Source: JACNJF01 sp050288105
Lineage (GTDB): Bacteria > Pseudomonadota > Gammaproteobacteria > GCA-001735895
Assembly: GCA_050288105.1 (NCBI GenBank)
Contig: JBNKDE010000009.1
Span: 62,001-126,000, forward strand
Length of the DNA: 64,000 bases
Reading direction: 5' to 3'
Shown here: positions 9,227 through 18,867 of the stretch, piece after piece
Position numbering within the stretch: position 1 is the stretch's first letter
How the letters are laid out: each line of letters opens with the position of its first letter
Notes under the pieces: generated by a model
What the model was told of the DNA's origin: nothing
Database searches by the model: none
Seen by the model: the letters and a program-made list of their open reading frames with translations, nothing else
Translations under genes and position numbers: made by a program

Positions 9227-9605
9227 GATTAGCTCCCTGTATTTTGGTATTTATATTCCATCATCTACTACAGCTGGATAACAAATAAGATTAGCAAAGG
9301 AATTACAAAATACAAATCTAAGAGAATTAATTTGCAGAATGTACAGCATGACTCACGCATAAGTAATTCTGTGCTTTGCTGCCGCTTTCAACCACCTATT
9401 CACAGGCAGGAGCCTAAGTAACCTCTGATTAAATTAGAGCTTCCTGCGGCACAGGGAGGTACCCGCAAATCAACAGCTTCGTAGGCAGGTGATATATCGT
9501 TTGGCTGAAAGCCGTGTTTTTTTAGGTTCTCTACATGAGAATTCAATCAAGGTTTTAGTGTTTTATTTGCCATAAATTATTTTCAAAATCCGGGGGGATA
9601 AAACA
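9227..9605. other. 379-base intergenic region
   Basis: Divergent spacer between the DUF1631-like gene (-) and a small Arg-rich ORF (+). It contains CTCTGATTAAATTAGAG at 9423-9439, an imperfect dyad. A close relative (CTCTGATTAATTTAG) occurs at 22005-22019 upstream of the FKBP gene. Nothing else is recognised. Confidence 0.4.
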
Positions 9606-9806
9606 ATGCGCTTCAGGCCTATTTTTAAAAGTACAACATCAAGCTTGAAACCAGCCTTTCCAGTATCCAGAGATAAGCGAAAAGGACGTCTGGACAGAAG
9701 AATTTACGACAGAAGGTCATCTACAGAACCCAACTTCTCCGAGCTATCACGACGTGTTGAATGTATCGACCGGCGAGTACGTCGGAATGCTGACCGTCGC
9801 CACTAG
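9606..9806 (+). CDS. Small Arg-rich protein with repeated DRR motifs
   Basis: 66 residues with about one Arg in four positions. The motif D-R-R recurs (LDRRIYDRRSS near 30-39, IDRRVRR and NADRRH at the end). The product would be strongly basic, soluble and probably nucleic-acid or membrane-surface binding, but no family is certain. Similar short proteins with RRxxDRR runs are annotated as hypothetical in many gammaproteobacteria. A GGGGGGA stretch lies 7 bases upstream of ATG. Could be spurious, though the motif pattern argues for a real gene. Confidence 0.5.
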   Translation: MRFRPIFKSTTSSLKPAFPVSRDKRKGRLDRRIYDRRSSTEPNFSELSRRVECIDRRVRRNADRRH

Positions 9807-10130
9807 CAGGCCAGTTGCTGTTATATTTTCCTTTCTTCATTTCTGAATAACGATTGCGCGTGATCGTTTCCAGACAGAATATGGTCAATTATGGGTCGAC
9901 CACTATAAGAACCATACCTTTTCGATTAAAAACCCCGCTCAGGCTGTTAAAACCACTAACAATTGATGCGTCTGCACCTTTCTTTGCACCCAATACAGCG
10001 TGACTGCTTACAGTTAATCCACTGTTTTTAATAAGTTTTTTAAAAAACCCAAAATAATGGATGTTTTTTTCAATAAAACCTGAAACCAGGGGACTTGATA
10101 TCCCTGAACGTAAACTATAGACTTCGTTTT

Positions 10131-10150
10131 TTAATTGAACGTTCAATTAA
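10131..10150. promoter_or_regulatory. BetI operator (perfect 20-bp palindrome)
   Basis: TTAATTGAAC/GTTCAATTAA is a perfect 20-base palindrome ending 7 bases before the betI ATG. Its core TTGAACGTTCAA fits what is known of the BetI binding site in enteric and marine bacteria. It probably covers the operon promoter, so that BetI represses its own operon until choline is present. Confidence 0.85.
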
Positions 10151-10157
10151 TAAAAAT

Positions 10158-10763
10158 ATGCCAAAAGTTGGAATCGAGCCTCTTCGCAAACAGCAACTGA
10201 TAGATGCCACGCTAAAGTCTATCGAGTTCAATGGTTTGCAGAACACAACCATCATGACCATCAGTCGCTACGCCGGCATGTCGTCTGGCATCATTAGCCA
10301 TTATTTCGGTGGCAAGCAGGGGCTCATCGAGGCTGCAGTACGTTATCTTCTGGAGCAATTGAAACAGGGATTGTTAAGCCGCCTCAATCAGATTGACGCA
10401 GCCTCCCCTCGCGAACGCCTGATGATGATCGTGGAAACCAACTTCTCCGGCTTTCAACAATCGTCAACCGCTACCAATGCCTGGCTTTCTTTCTGGACCC
10501 AGGCTATTCACGATGAAAACCTGGCGCGTTTACAGGCAGTTAACAGCAAGCGCCTGGAGAGTAACCTGTTGCACTCTTTTCGCCAGCTTATCCCCACACC
10601 GGACAAAGCTCGCGAATGCGCACGCATGACCGCAGCCATGATCGATGGCATGTGGCTGCGTAGCACTCTGACGGCACCCGAAAGCCGCGATTTCCAGCAA
10701 TCGGAACGGCTTTGTAAAGAATTTATCACGCTCCAGATCGAGCGTTTTGGTACTCAGATATGA
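10158..10763 (+). CDS. betI: Choline-responsive repressor BetI
   Basis: 201 residues, TetR family, with the start MPKVGIEPLRKQQLIDAT as in other BetI proteins. The helix-turn-helix is at about 25-47 (ISRYAGMSSGIISHYFGGK). The C-terminal half has the family segments NAWLSFWTQAIHD and MIDGMWLRS. BetI represses choline-to-betaine genes and is released by choline. The longer open frame from 10095 would run across the operator, so ATG 10158 is chosen. It overlaps betB by ATGA, which implies translational coupling. Confidence 0.94.
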   Translation: MPKVGIEPLRKQQLIDATLKSIEFNGLQNTTIMTISRYAGMSSGIISHYFGGKQGLIEAAVRYLLEQLKQGLLSRLNQIDAASPRERLMMIVETNFSGFQQSSTATNAWLSFWTQAIHDENLARLQAVNSKRLESNLLHSFRQLIPTPDKARECARMTAAMIDGMWLRSTLTAPESRDFQQSERLCKEFITLQIERFGTQI

Positions 10764-12217
10764 AGATCCTGCAAAACTTTGTCGACGGCGCGTTGTACGC
10801 CAATCACAGTGGCGAAACCTTTGATGTTTTTAACCCTGCAACTGGCGAACTTGCCTATCAGGTAGAAGTTGCCGACGAATCGGTGCGCGAAGCGGCAATG
10901 CGTAGCGCACTCAAAGGCTTTAAACAATGGTCAGCGATGAGTGGAATTGAACGAGGCCGAATCCTGATGAAAGCTGTTGCGCTGCTGCGCGAGCGCAATG
11001 ACGAACTGGCAGCAATCGAAGTCATCGATACCGGAAAGCCCTGGCAGGAAGCCTCCGTGGTTGACGTCGTGACCGGCGCGGATTCAATCGAATTCTTTGC
11101 CGGACTGGCAGCAGCAATTGAGGGCAATCAGCAGGATCTGGGCGCTGACTTTTATTACACCCGCCGCGAGCCACTGGGCGTCTGTGCTGGCATCGGTGCG
11201 TGGAACTATCCGCTGCAGATCGCCTGCTGGAAAGCGGCCCCTGCACTCGCCTGCGGCAATGCAATGATCTTCAAACCTTCCGAAGAAACCCCTCACGGCG
11301 CAGTTAAACTGGCACAGATCCTGGTAGAAGCGGGGGTCCCGGCCGGGGTATTTAACGTGATCCATGGCGATGGACAGGTTGGCGCGTGGTTAACCCATCA
11401 TCCGCAAATCGCCAAGGTTTCGTTTACTGGTGAAGTGGCGACCGGCAAGAAGGTCATGGCAGCTGCTGCCACAACACTGAAAGAAGTCACTATGGAGCTG
11501 GGTGGTAAATCGCCACTGATCATCTTCGACGACGCCGATGTTGACGAAGCGGTGTCGGCTGCGATGCTGGGCAACTTCTATACCCAGGGTGAAATATGCA
11601 CCAACGGTACCCGTGTGTTCCTGCAACAGGGCATCCATGATGCCTTTATACAGCGTCTGCTGGAGCGCATTAATGGCAATATTATTGCTGGTGACCCGAT
11701 GAATCCCGAGGTGAATTTTGGCGCCCTGATTTCGGCACGACACCAGCAGCTGGTACTCGACTATATCGAAAAGGGTAAAGCAGAAGGCGCCACGCTAATT
11801 GCAGGTGGTGCTGCGATGCAGCCCGCCGGGGCTGAAGGTGGCTACTTCGTGCAGCCCACCGTTTTTAGCGATTGCAGCGACGATATGACCATCGTGCGCG
11901 AAGAGATATTCGGCCCGGTGATGTCAATACTAAGCTTCGAGGATGAAGAGGAAGTCATCACCCGCGCCAACGACTGCGAAGTCGGTCTCGCGGCTGGCGT
12001 CATGACCAACGACATCCGTCGCGCGCATCGAGTCATACATCGCCTACATGCCGGGATCTGCTGGATCAACGCCTATGGCAACTCACCCGCAGAAATGCCG
12101 GTCGGCGGGTATAAACAATCCGGCCTGGGGCGCGAAAATGGTATCGAGACCCTGCGTCACTACACCCAGTTAAAAGCGGTGTATGTTGGTATGAATCCCA
12201 TACAAAGTCCGTTTTAA
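10760..12217 (+). CDS. betB: Betaine aldehyde dehydrogenase
   Basis: 485 residues, the usual BetB length. It oxidises betaine aldehyde to glycine betaine with NAD(P)+. Aldehyde dehydrogenase hallmarks: GAWNYPLQIACWK, the nucleotide-binding FTGEVATGKKVM, the general-base Glu in TMELGGKSP, and the catalytic Cys in QGEICTNGTRV (about residue 286). The C-terminus has PVGGYKQSGLGREN. Second gene of the bet-cho operon: starts inside the betI stop (ATGA) and ends 6 bases before betA. Confidence 0.96.
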   Translation: MKILQNFVDGALYANHSGETFDVFNPATGELAYQVEVADESVREAAMRSALKGFKQWSAMSGIERGRILMKAVALLRERNDELAAIEVIDTGKPWQEASVVDVVTGADSIEFFAGLAAAIEGNQQDLGADFYYTRREPLGVCAGIGAWNYPLQIACWKAAPALACGNAMIFKPSEETPHGAVKLAQILVEAGVPAGVFNVIHGDGQVGAWLTHHPQIAKVSFTGEVATGKKVMAAAATTLKEVTMELGGKSPLIIFDDADVDEAVSAAMLGNFYTQGEICTNGTRVFLQQGIHDAFIQRLLERINGNIIAGDPMNPEVNFGALISARHQQLVLDYIEKGKAEGATLIAGGAAMQPAGAEGGYFVQPTVFSDCSDDMTIVREEIFGPVMSILSFEDEEEVITRANDCEVGLAAGVMTNDIRRAHRVIHRLHAGICWINAYGNSPAEMPVGGYKQSGLGRENGIETLRHYTQLKAVYVGMNPIQSPF

Positions 12218-12223
12218 GGAGAA

Positions 12224-13924
12224 ATGATGCCATCCTACGATTACATCGTTGTTGGTGCTGGCTCAGCCGGATGCGTACTGGCTAACCGCTTAACCGAAGA
12301 CGCTGACGTATCTGTGTTATTGATAGAAACTGGCGGCAGCGATCGCAGTATTTTCATCCAGATGCCTACAGCATTATCGATCCCGATGAACACCAGGAAA
12401 TATGCCTGGCAGTTTGAAACGGCTCCGGAACCTTATCTTGACCAGCGTCGCATGCATTGCCCGCGCGGCAAGGTACTCGGTGGATCGTCATCGATCAACG
12501 GCATGGTTTATGTGCGAGGTCATGCTAGGGATTTTGATGAATGGGCAGAACTGGGCGCTGATGACTGGGATTATGCGCATTGCCTGCCCTATTTCCGCAA
12601 GGCTGAAACCTGGGCCTTTGGCGGTGACGAATATCGCGGGGATAGCGGCCCGCTCGCGACCAATAATGGTAACAACATGCAAAACCCCTTGTATAAGACC
12701 TTTATCAAGGCGGGTAAACAGGCAGGTTATGAAATAACCGACGATTACAATGGCCGACGCCAGGAAGGGTTCGGCCCGATGCATATGACCATCAAAAACG
12801 GCGTGCGCTGGTCAACCGCTAACGCCTATCTGCGCCCGGCTATGAAGCGACCAAACCTGAGCGTGATGACCCATGCCCAGGTTTTAAAACTCGTGATCGA
12901 CAACAAACGGGTAAGCGCAGTGCAGCTACTGCACAAAGGTACCACCAGCGAGATTCAGGCGCGGCGCGAGGTTATACTCAGCGCCGGTCCCATAGGCTCG
13001 CCACATATTCTTCAACTTTCGGGTATAGGTGCTGCGGATGTGCTTACGCAGGCAGGTATCGAAATGAAGCATGAGCTACCCGGGGTTGGTGAAAACCTGC
13101 AGGATCATCTCGAATTCTATTTCCAGTTCAAATGCAAAAAACCGATAACGCTTAACGGTAAGCTCGATTTATGGAACAAATTTCTCATCGGCAGTCGCTG
13201 GTTTTTTACCCGCACAGGTCTCGGTGCGACTAATCACTTTGAATCCTGCGGATTCATTCGTTCCAAAGCCGGTGTCGAGTGGCCTGACCTGCAATATCAC
13301 TTTTTACCAGCGGCTATGCGCTATGACGGTCGAAGCGCATTCGATGGTCATGGTTTTCAGGTCCACATCGGACACAATAAACCACAAAGTCGTGGTTATA
13401 TCAGGGTGCAGGACTCTGACCCCATGCAAGCACCTGAAATCCAGTTTAATTACCTGCAGGCAGAAACCGACCGCGAAGGTTTTCGCGATTGCGTCAAACT
13501 AACCCGTGAAATTATTAATCAACCGGCATTCGATGAATACCGTGGCGATGAAATCCAGCCTGGTGCATCGATACAGACCGATGAACAGATCGACCAGTTT
13601 ATTCGGGGCAATGTAGAAAGCGCCTACCACCCCTCCTGTTCCTGCAAAATGGGGACAGACCCGATGGCCGTGGTTGACCCGCAAACAAGGGTAATAGGCA
13701 TCGATAATCTCCGCGTTGTCGACTCGTCTATTTTCCCGAGCATACCGAATGGCAATTTGAATGCGCCGACCATCATGCTGGCGGAACGGGCTGCAGATAT
13801 TATCCGTGGCAAAGCACCGCTGGCTGCATCCGGCAGTGAGGTAGGCATGGACCCGCACTGGCGAGAACAGCAACGTAGCGGCGTTCCACTGCGTGGTGCG
13901 AAAAATTCTGAACATAATCTTTAA
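12224..13924 (+). CDS. betA: Choline dehydrogenase
   Basis: 566 residues of the GMC oxidoreductase family. FAD-binding motif GAGSAGCVLANRLTED at the N-terminus, then GGSSSINGMVYVRGH, and the C-terminal catalytic region YHPSCSCKMG (active His) and NGNLNAPTIMLAERAAD. It oxidises choline to betaine aldehyde at the membrane and passes electrons to the respiratory chain. SD AAGGAGAA lies just before ATG. The preceding betB completes the conversion to betaine. The C-terminal tail of about 30 residues is poorly conserved, as in other BetA. Confidence 0.96.
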   Translation: MMPSYDYIVVGAGSAGCVLANRLTEDADVSVLLIETGGSDRSIFIQMPTALSIPMNTRKYAWQFETAPEPYLDQRRMHCPRGKVLGGSSSINGMVYVRGHARDFDEWAELGADDWDYAHCLPYFRKAETWAFGGDEYRGDSGPLATNNGNNMQNPLYKTFIKAGKQAGYEITDDYNGRRQEGFGPMHMTIKNGVRWSTANAYLRPAMKRPNLSVMTHAQVLKLVIDNKRVSAVQLLHKGTTSEIQARREVILSAGPIGSPHILQLSGIGAADVLTQAGIEMKHELPGVGENLQDHLEFYFQFKCKKPITLNGKLDLWNKFLIGSRWFFTRTGLGATNHFESCGFIRSKAGVEWPDLQYHFLPAAMRYDGRSAFDGHGFQVHIGHNKPQSRGYIRVQDSDPMQAPEIQFNYLQAETDREGFRDCVKLTREIINQPAFDEYRGDEIQPGASIQTDEQIDQFIRGNVESAYHPSCSCKMGTDPMAVVDPQTRVIGIDNLRVVDSSIFPSIPNGNLNAPTIMLAERAADIIRGKAPLAASGSEVGMDPHWREQQRSGVPLRGAKNSEHNL

Positions 13925-14003
13925 TGGAGTAGTGTTGACAGGAAGCAGATAAAACCGCTTTAACAGCGGTGAATGAATAAACAACAACCAAGAGGAAACA
14001 AGC

Positions 14004-14927
14004 ATGAACCACTTTAAGACACTGATGATCGCGGGGCTACTAACCGCAACCACCTCGCTTCAGGCTGCTGATTGCAACAGCGTACGCTTTTCAGATGTCG
14101 GCTGGACCGATATTACCGCGACCACTGCTCTCGCTTCGGTTGTGCTGGAAGGCCTGGGCTATAAACCGAAAACACAATTACTCTCTGTGCCTGTCACCTA
14201 TAAGTCACTCGAAAACTCCGATATCGATGTTTTCCTCGGCAACTGGATGCCAACCATGGAGGCCGATATCAGGCCTTACCTGGACAATGGTAGCGTAGAG
14301 TCGTTAAAAACCAATCTGGTCGGCGCCAAATATACGCTGGCGGTACCAGAGTATGTTTATCAGGCGGGCGTCAAAAACTTTGCCGATATCGCCAAATTCG
14401 CCGACAAATTTGACAACAAGATTTATGGCATCGAGCCCGGTAACGACGGCAACCGCCTGATACAGGACATGATCGACAAGAACGCATTTGGTCTGAAGAA
14501 TTTCAGTGTTGTTGAGTCGAGTGAGGCTGGCATGCTGTCGCAGGTGAAGCGTAAAACCCGACGTAATGACTGGATTGTTTTTCTTGGCTGGGAACCACAC
14601 CCGATGAACAGCAATTTCAAACTATCTTATCTTGAAGGTGGTGATGATTACTTTGGCCCCAATCTTGGCGGCGCCAACGTGCTAACCAACGTCCGCAAAG
14701 GCTATACCACTGAATGCCCGAATGTCGGTGCTTTCCTGTATAATCTTGAATTCACCCTGGCTATGGAAAATGAAATCATGGGTGCGATTCTGGATGATGG
14801 CAAAAAGCCCGAGGCCGCCGCAAAATCCTGGTTAAAAGCACATCCAAAGGTACTTGAAAGCTGGCTTAAAGGCGTTAACACAAAGGATGGAAAGCCTGGC
14901 CTGAACGCTGTGAAAGCATCCTTATAA
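14004..14927 (+). CDS. choX: Choline-binding periplasmic protein of the ABC transporter
   Basis: 307 residues with a signal peptide ending near LQAAD. It matches ChoX: FSDVGWTDITATTA, DIDVFLGNWMPTMEAD, the AVPEYVY segment, GIEPGNDGNRL and VFLGWEPHPMN. The Trp and Tyr residues in these blocks form the aromatic cage for the quaternary amine in the known ChoX structure. It delivers choline to ChoW-ChoV. Strong SD AAGAGGAAA. The 79-base gap from betA shows no terminator, so co-transcription with bet genes is likely. Confidence 0.93.
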   Translation: MNHFKTLMIAGLLTATTSLQAADCNSVRFSDVGWTDITATTALASVVLEGLGYKPKTQLLSVPVTYKSLENSDIDVFLGNWMPTMEADIRPYLDNGSVESLKTNLVGAKYTLAVPEYVYQAGVKNFADIAKFADKFDNKIYGIEPGNDGNRLIQDMIDKNAFGLKNFSVVESSEAGMLSQVKRKTRRNDWIVFLGWEPHPMNSNFKLSYLEGGDDYFGPNLGGANVLTNVRKGYTTECPNVGAFLYNLEFTLAMENEIMGAILDDGKKPEAAAKSWLKAHPKVLESWLKGVNTKDGKPGLNAVKASL

Positions 14928-14973
14928 CTAACCGGGGGCAGCGTCATGTCTGGGCATGACGCTGTAACTTTCT

Positions 14974-15813
14974 ATGGAAAATTACAAGCTTCCTGTTGGC
15001 GAGTATATCGAACAGTTTTTCGACTGGCTGGTCGATCACGCATCCTGGCTTTTTGACGCGATATCCTATGTACTGGAAAAGGTCATTAACAGTTCAACCG
15101 ATGCACTGCTGCTACTAAATCCCGCGATATTTATCCTGCTGGTAGCGGTTTTTGCCTACCGCCTGCACCGATCAATCGGCCTGCTGGTCTATGCGATTAT
15201 CGCGCTCTTATCCATCTGGAACCTCGGATACTGGGAGGAGACCATGCAGACCCTGTCGCTTGTTTTATACGCGACGCTGTTCAGTATCCTGCTCGCGCTA
15301 CCGCTAGGGATTTACGCGGCACACCATCCGCGCCTGTTTCTGTTCATGCGCCCCGTTCTTGATCTGATGCAGACAGTTCCATCTTTCGTCTACCTGATTC
15401 CGACTCTGACCCTGTTTGGGCTTGGCGTCGTACCCGGGTTGATTTCGACCATTATTTTCGCAATCGCTGCACCTATCCGACTAACTTATCTCGGGATTTC
15501 AGAAGTCCCCCGCGAAATCTACGAAGCCGGTCAGTCCTTCGGCGCCACACGCTCGCAGTTACTCTGGCGTATCGAGCTGCCAGCGGCAGCATCCAGCATT
15601 GCAGCCGGTGTCACCCAATGCATCATGCTGTCATTGTCGATGGTGGTTATTTCTGCACTGGTCGGTGCCGATGGTCTCGGTAAACCCGTCGTCAGGGCGC
15701 TGAATACCGTGGACATAGCCGCTGGCTTTGAGGCGGGCCTGGCAATCGTACTGTTAGCCATTCTGCTGGACCGGATCTTCAAACAACCCGAGGCGGTAAC
15801 ACAGCATGATTGA
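14974..15813 (+). CDS. choW: Choline ABC transporter permease
   Basis: 279 residues with about six membrane helices. The binding-protein-dependent permease loop EIYEAGQSFGATRSQLLWRI (EAA motif) is near 185-205, followed by TQCIMLSLSMVVISALVGADGLG. This is the ChoW/ProW/OpuAB family in the inner membrane. Its reading frame overlaps choV by 8 bases (ATGATTGA), a sign of translational coupling. Confidence 0.92.
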   Translation: MENYKLPVGEYIEQFFDWLVDHASWLFDAISYVLEKVINSSTDALLLLNPAIFILLVAVFAYRLHRSIGLLVYAIIALLSIWNLGYWEETMQTLSLVLYATLFSILLALPLGIYAAHHPRLFLFMRPVLDLMQTVPSFVYLIPTLTLFGLGVVPGLISTIIFAIAAPIRLTYLGISEVPREIYEAGQSFGATRSQLLWRIELPAAASSIAAGVTQCIMLSLSMVVISALVGADGLGKPVVRALNTVDIAAGFEAGLAIVLLAILLDRIFKQPEAVTQHD

Positions 15814-16972
15814 AATTAAAAACCTTGATGTTGTGTTCGGCACCAACCCCACAGCCGGCCTGGCGCTACTGGACCAGGGACTGGAACGCGAGGAAATCCG
15901 CCAGAAAACGGGTCTGGTTGTTGGCGTAAAAAATGCCTCGCTAACGGTAAACAGGGGGGAAATCTGTGTATTGATGGGCCTGTCAGGATCCGGCAAATCC
16001 AGCCTGCTTCGTTGTGTCAATGGCCTTAATCCCGTCGCGCGTGGTGAAGTCAAAATCGAACATGATGGCGCGATGGTTGATTTTGTCCGGGCCGATAAGG
16101 CGACCCGGCGCGATATCTGCCAGCGCCGAATATCCATGGTGTTCCAGAAATTCGCGCTCATGCCGTGGTTGACGGTTGAACGCAATGTCGCTATGCCACT
16201 GGAAATCCAGAAGATGGATAAAGCCGAGATCAAGCGTCGGGTCGATAAACAGCTGGAGCTAGTCGGTCTTAGCGAGTGGCGTCACCTCAAACCCAGTGAA
16301 CTGTCGGGGGGCATGCAGCAACGTGTCGGCCTTGCCCGCGCTTTAGCGATGGAAACCGATGTACTGTTGATGGATGAACCTTTCTCTGCACTGGATCCCT
16401 TGATTCGCGCACAGCTACAGGATGAATTACTGCAGTTGCAGCACCAGTTGAAAAAAACCATCCTGTTCGTCAGTCATGATCTGGACGAGGCGCTCAAACT
16501 TGGCAATCACATTGCAATCATGAAAGACGGTGAAATCGTTCAGCATGGACGGCCTGAGGACATAGTACTGAATCCGCAAAATGATTACGTGCGTGAATTC
16601 GTTGCCCATACCAATCCACTGAACGTCCTGAAAGCTGGCTCTATCATGTGCCATCTGTCCAATCTTGAACAAAGCGAAAAGGGCTATTGCCTGAGCAGGC
16701 GACGCGATTACTGGCTGAGTACAAACCAGCAGACCGTCAGCGTAAAAGGTGAATCATTCTCGTTACAGCAATGGCAGCCGGAGCAGGATGTAGCCTCACT
16801 CAGCGCGCAGCCGATGTGTGTAGATATCGACACACCCATACGCGAGGTGATGCAAATCCGTTATCTCACTACGCATATGGTTTTGATTACCCAGCAGGGA
16901 AAAATCGTTGGCGTAATTCGTGACCGCGAACTCTACCACACGCTGCTGGGTAAAATGCTTGCCGAAGACTAA
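15806..16972 (+). CDS. choV: Choline ABC transporter ATPase
   Basis: 388 residues. Walker A GLSGSGKSS, Q-loop in VFQKFALMPW, signature LSGGMQQRVGLARAL, Walker B VLLMDEPFSALD and H-loop VSHDLDEA are all present. The N-terminal FGTNPTAGLALLDQGLEREE is the typical quaternary-amine ATPase extension. The C-terminal 60 residues (REVMQIRYLTTHMVLIT...IVGVIRDRELY) look like one CBS-like repeat, which in related OpuA senses ionic strength. Last gene of the operon, closed by a terminator. Confidence 0.93.
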   Translation: MIEIKNLDVVFGTNPTAGLALLDQGLEREEIRQKTGLVVGVKNASLTVNRGEICVLMGLSGSGKSSLLRCVNGLNPVARGEVKIEHDGAMVDFVRADKATRRDICQRRISMVFQKFALMPWLTVERNVAMPLEIQKMDKAEIKRRVDKQLELVGLSEWRHLKPSELSGGMQQRVGLARALAMETDVLLMDEPFSALDPLIRAQLQDELLQLQHQLKKTILFVSHDLDEALKLGNHIAIMKDGEIVQHGRPEDIVLNPQNDYVREFVAHTNPLNVLKAGSIMCHLSNLEQSEKGYCLSRRRDYWLSTNQQTVSVKGESFSLQQWQPEQDVASLSAQPMCVDIDTPIREVMQIRYLTTHMVLITQQGKIVGVIRDRELYHTLLGKMLAED

Positions 16973-17040
16973 GCCGAAAATTTGGCGACAGACGAATTTA
17001 CAAAGCACCCAGTCTCATCAGTCAAAACGCTATCCTGCAA

Positions 17041-17067
17041 AAAAGCCGCCCCTAAGGGGCGGCTTTT
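17041..17067 (+). terminator. Rho-independent terminator of the bet-cho operon
   Basis: AAAAGCCGCCCC and GGGGCGGCTTTT form a 12-bp stem with a 3-base loop TAA. The flanking A and T tracts make it work on both strands, so it can also serve the convergent DUF5666 gene that ends at 17093. Confidence 0.92.
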
Positions 17068-17092
17068 CATTGGCGTTCGCCTGCTTATTACC

Positions 17093-18493
17093 TTAATGAT
17101 CTAGGCTTATTAGTGACAGGATTCCATCGCTATTATCATCCTTTATTTTTACCCGATCACCGGCGCTAATCGAGCCGAGGTCACCATTTTTAAACACTGT
17201 AGACAGGTCATGTTGAAAAGTAATCCCAAGCACTGAAATATCTGTCGCACCGACACTATCCACAGGCCCCTCCAGCTTGTAACTGCTGCAACCGCCCGAA
17301 CCTTCGTATTCCAGATATCCGCCAATATAACCACCGGCACCATCACTACCTGCTTTGATTTTGACACAATCACCTGCAAGCAGTTGAGTCAGATCTGCAG
17401 GGGTAGATGAACTGTCGCCGGAGTACATAGCAACGTTCGGGGAACCCAGAAAATTAACGCTAACCGTATCGCTTGTATGACTGAATCCACATACCAGCGC
17501 ACCTACCTTCGGCTGTAACAAATCTGGAACATCAATGCTGGTGATATCGCATTTAACTTCCAGCTCATCCCTCTCGTCCTCATCCTTGCAGTAACTTGCC
17601 GTCAAAATATGGCCTGTCTGGTCGTAGTTGCCTTTAACCTCAACGCGAGAACCAATCAGGCTTTCGCAGCTCGCGGCATTGCTAATATCCACAGTGGTAT
17701 CGCGTATCGTGCATTCGGTTAACACGCTATCACAATTCAGTATCCCGGTGATCTCCGCTTCACCATCATGACTGAAATCATCAGAATCCTCAGATTGAAT
17801 CTTGCTCGCAGTAAACGTTGTGCCATCAAAAGCTCCTTTAACCTCGACATAGTCTCCTTCTAGCGGGATGTAACCAGTCGATGAAGCATCTACACTCAGC
17901 ACCGAACCATCTTTCAGGGTTAAATCAAACAGCGAACCTGAAATATTTCCGACAGTTCCCTTTGCTTCATAGCTGGAGTCAGTATCGGATTGCTTTTCGA
18001 TATAATTCGCCTGCAACGTTGAATTTATCCACTCGCCACTAATTTCGACGTTAACCCCTTCCAGGTCTGCAGCAATAGCTGGAACGCTGGGAAAGTCCTT
18101 CCACTGGGTTGTTGCCGTGGTGATCACAGCGACACCGAATACGCTAAACTCAAAATCACCATCAGTGAGCACCACCCCGGTAGCAGGACCCTCGATGTCG
18201 TCATCATAACGAAGCGACTTGATCTTACCCATGTCATCAACACTGAAACTCACATACTGACCGACCGACAGGCTATCCTGGCAATTGCCGGAAATCTGAA
18301 CATCGTCCAGTTCACAGGAGTCAATACTGCTTGAATCGTATCTATTACCGTTATCCAGGTAAATGCTACCAAATCCGACAATCTTGCCCGCAACCGTGGT
18401 AGACCCAGCAGTGCTACCACTACCACCACAAGATGCAACCGCTGCAGAAACTGTCGCAATCAGTAACAGCTTCAATATTCTCAATCTAACCAT
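17093..18493 (-). CDS. DUF5666-type lipoprotein
   Basis: 466 residues. A lipoprotein signal ends in VASC (Cys about 22) followed by GGSGSTAGS. The rest is a run of short beta-rich units of the form V-G-x-Y-V-S/E-V-x-x-x-x-D/G, for example VGQYVSFSVDD, EGDYVEVKGAFDG and IGSRVEVKGNYD, with DGTTFTASKI after. This is the DUF5666 repeat pattern. The Cys-rich stretches (CDSVLTECTIRD) are unusual. Probably outer-membrane anchored; function unknown. ATG 18493 is chosen over the GTG one codon earlier because GAGGAT is 7 bases upstream. Confidence 0.7.
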   Translation of the reverse strand: MVRLRILKLLLIATVSAAVASCGGSGSTAGSTTVAGKIVGFGSIYLDNGNRYDSSSIDSCELDDVQISGNCQDSLSVGQYVSFSVDDMGKIKSLRYDDDIEGPATGVVLTDGDFEFSVFGVAVITTATTQWKDFPSVPAIAADLEGVNVEISGEWINSTLQANYIEKQSDTDSSYEAKGTVGNISGSLFDLTLKDGSVLSVDASSTGYIPLEGDYVEVKGAFDGTTFTASKIQSEDSDDFSHDGEAEITGILNCDSVLTECTIRDTTVDISNAASCESLIGSRVEVKGNYDQTGHILTASYCKDEDERDELEVKCDITSIDVPDLLQPKVGALVCGFSHTSDTVSVNFLGSPNVAMYSGDSSSTPADLTQLLAGDCVKIKAGSDGAGGYIGGYLEYEGSGGCSSYKLEGPVDSVGATDISVLGITFQHDLSTVFKNGDLGSISAGDRVKIKDDNSDGILSLISLDH

Positions 18494-18497
18494 CACG

Positions 18498-18867
18498 CTA
18501 TCCTCACTAATTTATATTTAACATAAGTTAATTTGAGTTCGACCTTAGCTAATATACATTAAATTCACTGGATATTTTGGGAATTATTTCCCATAATAAT
18601 ATTAATTTACAGATTTTGATGATTTAAGAGCCAGCTGTCTTCGACAGGATTTATTAAAAGTTGTATATTTTTTAATAGCTTGCGTCCTTGTCAGTAACAA
18701 CGCAGATTGATCAGGCAACAGCCATTTCTGTGTCGATTTAACCTGCTTTGATGGCAAAAATGCGACACCACGCTGTCTGGCGAAACCTGCGAGGTCGTCA
18801 GGGCGCAGCGATAAGGGATGTGTTAAAAAACCTTTTAAGGCGTTAACATTTAGACAGTTTCATTACT
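18498..18867. other. 370-base intergenic stretch with a start-less open frame
   Basis: Minus strand 18602-18859 is open for 85 codons but has no ATG. It reads plausibly protein-like (LRPDDLAGFARQRGVAFLPS) and may be the C-terminal remnant of a lost gene, but no family was recognised. The rest is AT-rich promoter-like sequence upstream of the lipoprotein gene. Confidence 0.3.

Noticed and set aside
9889..10146. 85-codon minus-strand frame upstream of betI
   Set aside because: It begins inside the perfect BetI operator, has no ribosome site, and covers the promoter region of a well-defined operon.
13499..14053. 184-codon frame antisense to betA
   Set aside because: Shadow of a real, well-conserved gene on the other strand.
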